Assembly (NCBI GenBank): GCA_016715405.1
Contig: JADKAE010000005.1
Span: 124,001 to 188,000, forward strand
DNA: 64,000 nucleotides
Reading direction: 5' to 3'
Source: Saprospiraceae bacterium
GTDB lineage: Bacteria; Bacteroidota; Bacteroidia; Chitinophagales; Saprospiraceae
Part shown: positions 54,555-62,028 of the stretch, piece after piece
How positions within the stretch are numbered: position 1 is the first letter of the stretch
Layout of the letters: every line of letters starts with the position of its first letter
Position numbers and translations under genes: made by a program
Notes under the pieces: model-generated
Seen by the model: only the letters and a program-made list of their open reading frames with translations
Told to the model about the DNA's origin: nothing
Database searches by the model: none

Positions 54555-56288
54555 ATGATGAAGAGATTTTTGATTTTACTCGCACTGGGCTGCTCCCTGC
54601 AATTATCAGCGCAAATTTTGCCGCCCGACTTCTTGTGTGTCACCAATGATACATTAGTATGGACCGCGCCCAATAATACCTGCGGCGCCTTTAATGCCTA
54701 CCTGATCTTTGCCAGCCAGCAACCAGACGGTCCGTATAATATTTTAGTATCAATTAATAACGTTTCGCAAACCAGCTATTACCATGCCGGTGCGGCGGGG
54801 AGTACCTGGTATTACTACTTATTGAGCGATTACAACTGTCCCGGGCAGCCTGCGTTAAGTTCCGATACGCTCGACAATCGCATTCCCGACCCCGGGCCCA
54901 TCCGCTATGTGTCGGTGGTGAATGGCGATGAAGTGGAGATCAGGTGGGATCTGAGCCCCTCCCCCGAAGTATATGCCTACGTGATTTCCCGCAATACAGC
55001 TGCGGGTACCACGATCATCGATACCGTTTTTGGGGGCGCCAATGTATACGTAGATGCCAACGCTGCCCCCGATGAGGGCCCCGAGACCTACTTCGTGACC
55101 GCCCTCGACCGCTGTGGCAACAAAAGTCTGGTCACTGCTCCCCACACTACATTATTTGTCACGGCCGGCGCCATAGATCCCTGCACACAAAGCCTCACAC
55201 TCGACTGGAACGCCTACCAAAACTGGCCTGGCGGTGTTGATCGCTATGAAATACTGGTGGGGCAGGATGGCCAGGCGCCGGTAGTATGGGATACGGTGCC
55301 CGGCGCTATGTTGACTTATGTATTTGACCAGGCCGACGACGGGGTCGACTACTGTTTTGTGGTGAGGGCGGTAGAAGCAGGTTCCGGTATCAGCGCTGTT
55401 TCCAATACGGTTTGCCAAACCGCCACCGTAGTGCAGCCGCTGCGCCAACTTGTTTTGCTCAATGCCACGGTGAATGCCGCCGGCGGCGCCGACGTGCGCT
55501 GGCTTTGGGCTCCCGACAATGCACAACTCACCGGCGCCTCCCTGCAACGCGCCATCAACACGGTGGATTTCAATGATGTCGCTCCCCTGCCGACTGCCAT
55601 CCCATTGGCCGCCGATAATAACGCCCCGGACAATACGGCGCCGGTAGCCGACAGGCAGTTGTTTTTCCGCATCCAAACTACCGATGCATGCGGCGAGACG
55701 CTTAATTCAAACGTAGTTGGGCTGGTACACCTCACCGGGCAAGCGCTCGACGGCAACAAAAACCAACTGCTTTGGACGCCATTCAGCCATTCCCTGGCGG
55801 ATTCGATCCGTTATGAACTATATCGACAATCGGTGGGTGCTCCGGTTCGACTCACTGATAGCGGCGTATTGACTTTTGAAGATCTCATAGACATCAGCCA
55901 GCCCGATCAAACCCAGGCCTGTTATTATGTAGAAGCCGTGGCGCAAATACAATTACCCGACGGCATCAACCGCACGGTGGTTTCGCGCTCCAACGTAGTA
56001 TGCCTGGAGCAGGCCGCCAAATTATTTGTGCCCAATGCCTTTTCGCCCGATGGCATCAACCGCATTTTCAGGCCCCTTTACCAGTTTGGTTCGCCGCAGT
56101 TTTACCAGATGGTCATCTACGACCGCTGGGGAGGGCAGATTTTCGAGAGCAACGCCATAGAAAACGGATGGGACGGCGCCAAAGAGGGCCGTCCCTTGCC
56201 GCAAGGGGTTTACCTTTACCATATTAAATTGGTACAGTCGGGTGGTCAGGTGATTGAGAAAAAAGGTAGTGTATTATTGGTGCGTTAA
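54555..56288 (+). CDS. Secreted protein with FN3-like domains and CHU_C (T9SS type B) sorting domain
   Basis: 577 residues, intact, from the ATG at 54555. Signal peptide (FLILLALGCSLQLSAQ). Three or four fibronectin-III-like domains follow (SYYHAGAAGSTWYYYLLS, RYEILVGQDGQAPVVWDTV, YVEAVAQIQLPDGINRTVV). The C-terminal ~90 residues are a CHU_C (gliding-motility-associated) domain: KLFVPNAFSPDGINRIFRPL, then YDRWGGQIFESNAIENGWDG and LPQGVYLYHIKL. Such proteins cross the outer membrane through T9SS and stay on the surface through a PorP/SprF-type partner. The last codons (ending LLVR-stop) lie in the 12-bp direct repeat described at 56276. Confidence 0.93.
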   Translation: MMKRFLILLALGCSLQLSAQILPPDFLCVTNDTLVWTAPNNTCGAFNAYLIFASQQPDGPYNILVSINNVSQTSYYHAGAAGSTWYYYLLSDYNCPGQPALSSDTLDNRIPDPGPIRYVSVVNGDEVEIRWDLSPSPEVYAYVISRNTAAGTTIIDTVFGGANVYVDANAAPDEGPETYFVTALDRCGNKSLVTAPHTTLFVTAGAIDPCTQSLTLDWNAYQNWPGGVDRYEILVGQDGQAPVVWDTVPGAMLTYVFDQADDGVDYCFVVRAVEAGSGISAVSNTVCQTATVVQPLRQLVLLNATVNAAGGADVRWLWAPDNAQLTGASLQRAINTVDFNDVAPLPTAIPLAADNNAPDNTAPVADRQLFFRIQTTDACGETLNSNVVGLVHLTGQALDGNKNQLLWTPFSHSLADSIRYELYRQSVGAPVRLTDSGVLTFEDLIDISQPDQTQACYYVEAVAQIQLPDGINRTVVSRSNVVCLEQAAKLFVPNAFSPDGINRIFRPLYQFGSPQFYQMVIYDRWGGQIFESNAIENGWDGAKEGRPLPQGVYLYHIKLVQSGGQVIEKKGSVLLVR

Positions 56289-56385
56289 TCAATGTCATTA
56301 AGTTAAGCTTCCAAGGGGTACATGTTTACTAAACTTTTGGAAGTTTAGTAAACATGAAAGCTTAACTAATGACATTGGTGCGTTA
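56276..56385. mobile_element. Hairpin element flanked by 12-bp direct repeats
   Basis: ATTGGTGCGTTA occurs at 56276-56287 and again at 56374-56385. Between them is an 86-bp hairpin: outer arms AATGTCATTA...TAATGACATT, GTTAAGCTT...AGCTTAAC, and an inner perfect 15-bp stem ATGTTTACTAAACTT (56322-56336) / AAGTTTAGTAAACAT (56341-56355) with loop TTGG. The structure looks like a small insertion with target-site duplication, although 12 bp is long for most MITEs. It lies between converging genes, so it also acts as a terminator. Confidence 0.65.
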
Positions 56386-57113
56386 GTTGCGAATAATGCG
56401 AATGCCGCTGCCGCCGCCCATTTGCTTCATATGTTCATCCACCATATTTTTAAACTCCTCGCGGGTCATTTTTTTGCCGCTGGTGGGTGCTTTGAGGGCT
56501 TTCACATCGACGAGGCCTTTGGGGTCTACTGTCAGGGCGGGATAGACCACCTCGCCGTCGTTGACATCAGCTTCGAGGATCATGCCGGGGAGTGAGCCCA
56601 GCATTTCGGGGCCAGAGGAGCAGGGAATATCGCCGGTAAACCAGGCGACCACCTTGCGGTTTTGGGTCGTATCATTATACATCGCCTGCTGGCATTTGTA
56701 GCCCAATATCTCCTTATTTTCGCCGGTAATTTTCCAGGGTGTCTGGGCGATATCGCCTTCAATCAAGTATTTTTACCCATAAACTCGCGTTGTTCTACCG
56801 AGCGTTTTTCGGTCATATTTTTAAAAATCGCCAGTTCGGGTTGCCTGATCTTAATGTGTACGCCGCCGCTTTCCATGTCCATATCTTCTTCTTCTTCCTC
56901 TTCCACCGTTCTGAAAAGGGATTCCATTTTATTAAAAAGCAATTCCATTTTCGAAGTTTGAAACGCCGGAATATACTGCCTGGCTTCCTGGTCGTCGGCG
57001 GGGAGTCGGCGGTGCATATTTACTTTTTGTTCGTATAAAATAACCCCCTGGTTGTCGAGGTACTTATACATATTGGCCAGCAAAAGTGCAATTACGAGCA
57101 ATACCTGTTTCAT
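56383..57113 (-). CDS. GLPGLI family protein (one frameshift)
   Basis: About 243 residues. Bacteroidota-specific secreted family of unknown function, named for a GLPGL[I] motif (SLPGMILEADVND here). The N-terminus (KQVLLVIALLLANM) is a short signal-type helix. Later: QYIPAFQTSKMELLFNKMES and KNMTEKRSVEQREFMGK. Frames meet near 56775 (one A missing: GKKYLIEGDIAQTPWKITGE), after which LGYKCQQAMYN is typical. The stop codon lies in the second 12-bp repeat. It is divergent from the histidine kinase gene and shares its regulatory region. Confidence 0.87.
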
Positions 57114-57133
57114 CGTTGTGCGTTTTTTTTCTG

Positions 57134-57141
57134 CAAAGCTA
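57134..57141 (-). promoter_or_regulatory. -7 element of the GLPGLI gene
   Basis: TAGCTTTG on the minus strand, 20 bp before the ATG at 57113. No TTG upstream; the region is instead taken up by the TTAAGGTTAAT repeats. Confidence 0.55.
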
Positions 57142-57163
57142 TGGGCGGGTGATTTGAAAAGCC

Positions 57164-57200
57164 GTTAATCATTGTTGAATTAAGGTTAATTAAGGTTAAT
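57164..57200. promoter_or_regulatory. Direct repeats between divergent GLPGLI and kinase genes
   Basis: Two head-to-tail TTAAGGTTAAT units (57180-57190 and 57190-57200) after a GTTAAT half-unit at 57164. The ~10-bp spacing is that of OmpR-family response-regulator sites. The repeats lie between the two -7 elements and stand in for the missing -33 of both, suggesting a site for the adjacent regulator (inference). Confidence 0.55.
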
Positions 57201-57228
57201 GGCACGAGCTTTTTACGTCAGCGGGGGT

Positions 57229-57236
57229 TATTTTTG
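57229..57236 (+). promoter_or_regulatory. -7 element of the histidine kinase gene
   Basis: TATTTTTG, 19 bp before the ATG at 57256. No TTG at -33; the TTAAGGTTAAT repeats end 28 bp upstream. Confidence 0.6.
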
Positions 57237-57255
57237 TAAGATTAAAATAAAATGG

Positions 57256-58728
57256 ATGAAGCTATTGCCCGGAAAATTGCGGCTCGCCCTAGCGCTCATG
57301 ATCAGCAGCATCGCATTGTTGCTGGTATTCCAATATGTATGGTTGAAAAAAGTATACCAGGAAGAACGCGACCTATTACAGAAAGACGCTACCGTATTAT
57401 TTAAAGACGTCGTCTACGGCCTCCAGGATTCCATCATACAGCGGGGCATTGATTTTTCGGGAGATACCCAAATACCCAAATTCACCATAAAAACGCATCC
57501 GCCCGACATGCCCGGGCATCCCGACAGGGTAATTAGGAGAGACTCGGTAGAGCGCCTGGTGATGAACAACATCAAAGAATCGAAAGTCCAGGTTTTTATT
57601 ACCTCTACAGACGAAGGCGACATACAGACCATCGACCGCAGGCAACTGTCGACGGTAGTAACCCACGCCCAAAAGATGACCGATTCGCTACACGGCAATT
57701 TCACCTTTACTTTTCAAGACGACTCGCTCCGCCTCGATGAAATCAGGCGGGCCTACACGGCTGCGCTGGCGAATGCGGGGATGTCGCTTCCATTTGAATT
57801 ATTCCGGTTGCCTATGGGCGATACGCTTGCCGACCAAGCTGGCATTGCCACTCCCCTATTTCCCGCCGGATTTCCACCCGAATACGTCTACGCCGCCAAC
57901 ATACACCCCTACCAGGCTTATCTGTACCGCCAGGTAGCGCCGCAAGCGGTCTTTTCCCTGATATTAGTGGCATTGACCTCGCTATCGTTCTGGTTTATTT
58001 TCAGGAGTCTGCGCCAGCAACAGCGGCTCACCGAGCTGAAAAACGATTTTATCAGCAACGTGACCCACGAACTCAAAACCCCTATAGCCACCGTGAGCGT
58101 AGCCATTGAAGCGCTGCGCAATTTCAACGCCATGCAAAACCCCCAGTTGACCCGCGAATACCTCGACATCTCCAAAAACGAGCTCAGCAGGCTGGCACTA
58201 CTGGTTGACAAAGTGCTCAAAATGGCTATCTTTGAGCAAGAGGCGCTTGCCCTGCAATGCGAACACCTCGACCTCAAAACGCTGGTACAGGAAGTGCTCA
58301 ACTCCATGAAACTGCAATTTGAGCAAGTCCATGCGCAAGTCGACCTGCGCGAAGAAGGCGAAAGCTTCCCGGTATACGGCGACCGCACGCATTTGCTCAG
58401 CGTGGTATACAACCTGGTAGATAACGCCTTGAAATACAGCCCTGAAAAACCTGAAATAACGCTAAGTCTCGTCGACAACGGGCAGGAAGTGAGCTTAGCT
58501 GTGCGCGACAACGGCATCGGCATTGCGCCGGCCTATCGGCGGCGCGTATACGAGCGTTTTTTCAGGGTGCCCAGCGGCGACGTGCACAATACCAAAGGCC
58601 ACGGACTGGGCCTGAGCTATGTAGCTGAAGTAGTGCAGCGCCACGGCGGTCGCATCATACTCGAGAGCGAAGAGGGGGCGGGCAGTTGTTTTACCGTATA
58701 TTTTCCGAAAGATGGACAAGCGGATTAA
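57256..58728 (+). CDS. Sensor histidine kinase
   Basis: About 490 residues, intact. TM1 (~8-29, LALALMISSIALLLVFQYVW), a periplasmic domain of about 200 residues, TM2 (~231-252, VFSLILVALTSLSFWFIFRS), then HisKA with the phospho-acceptor His in SNVTHELKTPIATV (~271), an N-box LLSVVYNLVDNALKYSP, G1 RDNGIGIAPA and G2 GHGLGLSYVAEV. The periplasmic sensor has no recognised fold. The 3' end overlaps the response regulator by 17 bp, so the two are translationally coupled. Resembles RprX-type sensors of Bacteroides. Confidence 0.93.
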   Translation: MKLLPGKLRLALALMISSIALLLVFQYVWLKKVYQEERDLLQKDATVLFKDVVYGLQDSIIQRGIDFSGDTQIPKFTIKTHPPDMPGHPDRVIRRDSVERLVMNNIKESKVQVFITSTDEGDIQTIDRRQLSTVVTHAQKMTDSLHGNFTFTFQDDSLRLDEIRRAYTAALANAGMSLPFELFRLPMGDTLADQAGIATPLFPAGFPPEYVYAANIHPYQAYLYRQVAPQAVFSLILVALTSLSFWFIFRSLRQQQRLTELKNDFISNVTHELKTPIATVSVAIEALRNFNAMQNPQLTREYLDISKNELSRLALLVDKVLKMAIFEQEALALQCEHLDLKTLVQEVLNSMKLQFEQVHAQVDLREEGESFPVYGDRTHLLSVVYNLVDNALKYSPEKPEITLSLVDNGQEVSLAVRDNGIGIAPAYRRRVYERFFRVPSGDVHNTKGHGLGLSYVAEVVQRHGGRIILESEEGAGSCFTVYFPKDGQAD

Positions 58729-59413
58729 AGTATTTTATGTAGAAGACGAGCCCTTTTTGGGGCGCATCGTCAAGGAAAGCCTCGAAAGCCGCTCCTTTGA
58801 GGTGTGCATGGTGTCCGACGGTCAGCGCGCCATACCTGCTTTTGAAGGTTTCCACCCCGACATCAGACTGCTCGACATCATGCTGCCCCGCAAGGACGGC
58901 TACACCATCGCCACCGAGATCAGGCAGCGCAATCCGCGCGTGCCCATCATCTTTCTCACCGCCAAGACCCAGACCGAAGACGTGCTGAAAGGTTTTCAAA
59001 CGGGTGGCAACGACTATATCCGCAAGCCTTTCAGCATGGAAGAACTCATAGTCCGCATACAAAACCTGCTACAGATCACCCAGTCGGGCAAGGCGGCTTC
59101 CGAATCGCCACTGCAAGATCCTATCCCTATTGGGCGCTATACCTTTTTGCCCTGGAAATACGAACTCCGCTACGAAGCCGAAACCCGCAAATTATCGCAC
59201 CGCGAGACCGAATTGCTGCGCATACTAAGCGAAAACCGGCACCAGGTGGTCAACCGCCGGGATATCCTGCTTCAGATCTGGGGGGATGATTCGTTTTTTA
59301 ATTCCCGCAACCTCGATGTGTATATTACCAAATTGCGCGATTACTTGAAGGCAGACGCGGCGATTGAGATTGTGACGATTAAGGGTGTGGGGTATCATTT
59401 TGTGGTGGGATAG
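58712..59413 (+). CDS. OmpR-family response regulator
   Basis: 233 residues, intact. The receiver domain has KVFYVEDEPFLGRIV at the N-terminus, the phospho-acceptor Asp in RLLDIMLPRKDGY (~55), Thr in IIFLTAKTQTED and Lys in DYIRKPFSMEEL. The winged-helix domain reads KLSHRETELLRILSENRHQV and RNLDVYITKLRDYL, ending VTIKGVGYHFVVG. Partner of the upstream kinase and the likely ligand of the TTAAGGTTAAT repeats. Resembles RprY (family knowledge). Confidence 0.95.
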   Translation: MDKRIKVFYVEDEPFLGRIVKESLESRSFEVCMVSDGQRAIPAFEGFHPDIRLLDIMLPRKDGYTIATEIRQRNPRVPIIFLTAKTQTEDVLKGFQTGGNDYIRKPFSMEELIVRIQNLLQITQSGKAASESPLQDPIPIGRYTFLPWKYELRYEAETRKLSHRETELLRILSENRHQVVNRRDILLQIWGDDSFFNSRNLDVYITKLRDYLKADAAIEIVTIKGVGYHFVVG

Positions 59414-59500
59414 GGGCGACTTTGGGACTTTAGGACTTTAGGACTTTGGGACTTTGTGACTGGGAGAGGGGAGACTGGGAAGGGGCGAGGGGCGATCAAT
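59414..59500. repeat. Intergenic word repeats (GGACTTT, GGGAGA words)
   Basis: Directly after the regulator stop: five GGACTTT-type words in a row, then purine-rich GGGAGAGGGGAGACTGGG. G/A-rich with no second arm; no terminator seen. Confidence 0.6.
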
Positions 59501-59515
59501 GAAAACCAGATATAT

Positions 59516-60038
59516 ATGCAAAGAAACGACATCTTATTCACTGAAAAACAGCGCTTTACCCAATGGTGGATTTGGTTAGTGCTATTGGGTATTAACGGTT
59601 TGTTTTTGTACGCCATCTTTTCCCAGATTATCGGCGGCAATACTTTTGGCGATAACCCTATGAGCGATAACGGGTTGCTTTTTACCTTTGGTTTCACGAT
59701 TTTGATCACACTACTCTTTACGAGCCTAAGGTTGGATACGCGCATCAAAAAGACCGGCATCTACGTGCGTTTTTTCCTTTTCAGCCCTCAGTTATGGGTT
59801 TTATTCCTGGGATACCATTGCGAAAGTATATGTGCGTCAGTATAAACCCATAGCAGAATTTGGCGGATGGGGTTTACGGTATTCTATGTCGGGCAAAGGC
59901 CGCGCGCTCAACGTATCGGGCAACATGGGCCTGCAACTTGAGTTCAAGGATGGCAAAAAACTGCTCATTGGCACACAAAAGCCCAAAGAGATCGAACTGG
60001 TATTGACAAATTTGGGAAGAACGGGTGAAAGTCGTTGA
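59516..60038 (+). CDS. DUF6141-like membrane protein (one frameshift)
   Basis: About 174 residues. Two membrane helices (WIWLVLLGINGLFLYAIF; FTFGFTILITLLFTSL) and a C-terminal PH-like domain: IAKVYVRQYKPIAEFGGWGL and VSGNMGLQLEFKDGKKLLIG. The frame breaks near 59812, where one base joins LWVLF to WDTIAKV. The FGGWGLR segment is conserved in this family (assignment to DUF6141 from memory; moderate). Not clearly linked to a pathway. Confidence 0.72.
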
Positions 60039-60124
60039 AAGCAGCGTGTTTGTCTATGATTCCTTGACCTTTTATACAACAGGGGATTATTTTGCGTAAT
60101 ATTAAGGCAAATCCCTAATGGTGT

Positions 60125-61411
60125 ATGAGCCAAAAAATCCTGCGCGCCCTTCCTGAGTTATTGGAAGCCGGCGTCATCTCGCAAGACACAGCCGACCGCA
60201 TACGGGGCTATTACCAGCAAAAAGAAGGGCAACAACCCAACTTGCTTTTCAGCATATTCGGCATATTGGGCGCCTTGTTGGTCGGGTTGGGCATTTTTTT
60301 GCTGATCGCCCACAACTGGGACGAGCTTTCCCGTGCTACAAAGACAATTATCGCTTTTGCGCCTTTGGTTTTGGGGCAGGCCGTTGCGGCGTATACGCTA
60401 TTGCGCCGCAGCGAAAGCGTAGCCTGGCGGGAGGCATCGGCTACTTTTCTCATTTTGGCCATCGGCGTTTGTATCGCTTTAATCAGTCAGATCTACCAGA
60501 TCCCGGGCAATATTTCATCCTTCCTACTCAGTTGGATATTGCTGGGTTTGCCGTTGGTATACGTATTGCGATCGTCGATGGCGGGCGTCTTGTATCTCAT
60601 CGGCGTCACCTATTACGCCTGTGAAATAGGCTACTTCACGCACCCACAGTCCGAATCGCCTATCTACTGGGGTTTGTTGCTATTGCTGGCGCCGCATTAT
60701 TACCTGCTTTCGCAAAAATCGACCACCGGCAACTTCTTTTTGGCCTTCAACTGGCTTATACCCATATCCATGCTGACCGTATTGGGCGTAATAGCGCAAT
60801 TCGAAGGGCATCTGATGTTTTTGGCTTATTTCAGCTTGCTGGGGTTATTTTACCTGGTGGGGCATACGCCGTATTTCCAGCGATTAAAAACCATCTTCAA
60901 CGGCTATGAGATCATCGGCTCGCTGGGGATGATCATCTTGTTATTAGTGGCCAGTTTTGACTGGTTTTGGAAAGAAATGGGCCGCGAACCGTCGCTATTC
61001 CAGTCGCTGCACGCGCATGAAAGCTGGCTGGCATTGGCGCTGACATTAGCCTGCGGCGCGTTGTTATTTTTTAATAAAGAAAAACCGAACTGGACCGACG
61101 GGCAGCTCAAATTGTGGACGCCCCTGATATACGCCGTCATTTTCCTGATCGGGTTTACCGATACTACCCTACCCGTCGTATTAACCAACCTCTTGCTTTT
61201 TGCCCTCGGCATCAGCACCATCTGGCATGGCGCCAAGGCCAATCACCTGGGAATTCTCAATTACGGCCTGCTCATCATGACGGCGCTTATCGTGAGCCGT
61301 TTCCTCGACGACCGTTTCAGCTTTGTAATCAGAGGTTTGGCTTTTGTGGCCCTCGGCATTGGCTTTTTTGTCGCCAATTACTGGATGCTACGGCGTAGAA
61401 AAACCGAATAA
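60125..61411 (+). CDS. DUF2157 family membrane protein
   Basis: 428 residues, intact. The N-terminal cytoplasmic DUF2157 segment (LRALPELLEAGVISQDTADR, then IRGYYQQKEGQ) is followed by about twelve membrane helices. The family often stands next to GDYXXLXY and DUF4401 genes, and here a GDYXXLXY gene follows. Function unknown; no transport motif recognised. Start at 60125. Confidence 0.88.
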   Translation: MSQKILRALPELLEAGVISQDTADRIRGYYQQKEGQQPNLLFSIFGILGALLVGLGIFLLIAHNWDELSRATKTIIAFAPLVLGQAVAAYTLLRRSESVAWREASATFLILAIGVCIALISQIYQIPGNISSFLLSWILLGLPLVYVLRSSMAGVLYLIGVTYYACEIGYFTHPQSESPIYWGLLLLLAPHYYLLSQKSTTGNFFLAFNWLIPISMLTVLGVIAQFEGHLMFLAYFSLLGLFYLVGHTPYFQRLKTIFNGYEIIGSLGMIILLLVASFDWFWKEMGREPSLFQSLHAHESWLALALTLACGALLFFNKEKPNWTDGQLKLWTPLIYAVIFLIGFTDTTLPVVLTNLLLFALGISTIWHGAKANHLGILNYGLLIMTALIVSRFLDDRFSFVIRGLAFVALGIGFFVANYWMLRRRKTE

Positions 61412-61472
61412 AAAACTCTGCGCAACTCCGTGAAAACTCCTTTTAACTCTGTGGTAAAAAAAATACACAGCA

Positions 61473-62017
61473 ATGAAAAACATAGCCCTCATAGCCTTCG
61501 TCCTCACCTGCGCCGCGCAGTGGTTCGTGCCGGCCAAAATGATATGGCAACGCGAGCGCATACTCGACGCCGGCGTAGCCTATAAATTCAAAACGGCGCC
61601 GTTGACCCCAGCGACCCTTTCCGTGGGCGATACGTACAATTGTGGTTTGAGAACAACAGCTTAGCGTTGCGCGACACCCAGTTGCAATGGAATTCCGGTG
61701 AAGACGTGTATTTATCCCTGGGCGCCGACAGTGCAGGTTATGCCGTTTTTATTGATGCATTTAAATGCCTCCCTGTCGAGGGCGACTACTTGCAAGCTAA
61801 AGTCAGCTATGTAGACTATTCCACGCCCCGCATGATGTGGATCATCCTGCCATTCGATCGATTTTATATGGAAGAAACCCGCGCCCCCAAGGCTGAACAA
61901 CAATACAATGAAGCCTCCCGCGATACTTCGAAAGTCACCTACGCCGTGGTGAAAATCAAGGACGGTCAGGCCGTGCTTGAAGACGTGAAAATCGATGGGG
62001 TTTCGCTGCGAAACTAA
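61473..62017 (+). CDS. GDYXXLXY domain protein (one frameshift)
   Basis: About 182 residues, one N-terminal membrane helix (IALIAFVLTCAAQWFVPAKM). The diagnostic motif is present as VEGDYLQAKVSYVDYSTPR (a variant of GDYxxLxY). The frame breaks near 61638, where the run of A's should be one longer (VGDTYKLWFENNSLALRDTQ). Such proteins accompany DUF2157 membrane proteins in a putative envelope module of unknown function. It lies 62 bp after the DUF2157 gene. Confidence 0.85.
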
Positions 62018-62028
62018 ATCTAGCTATT

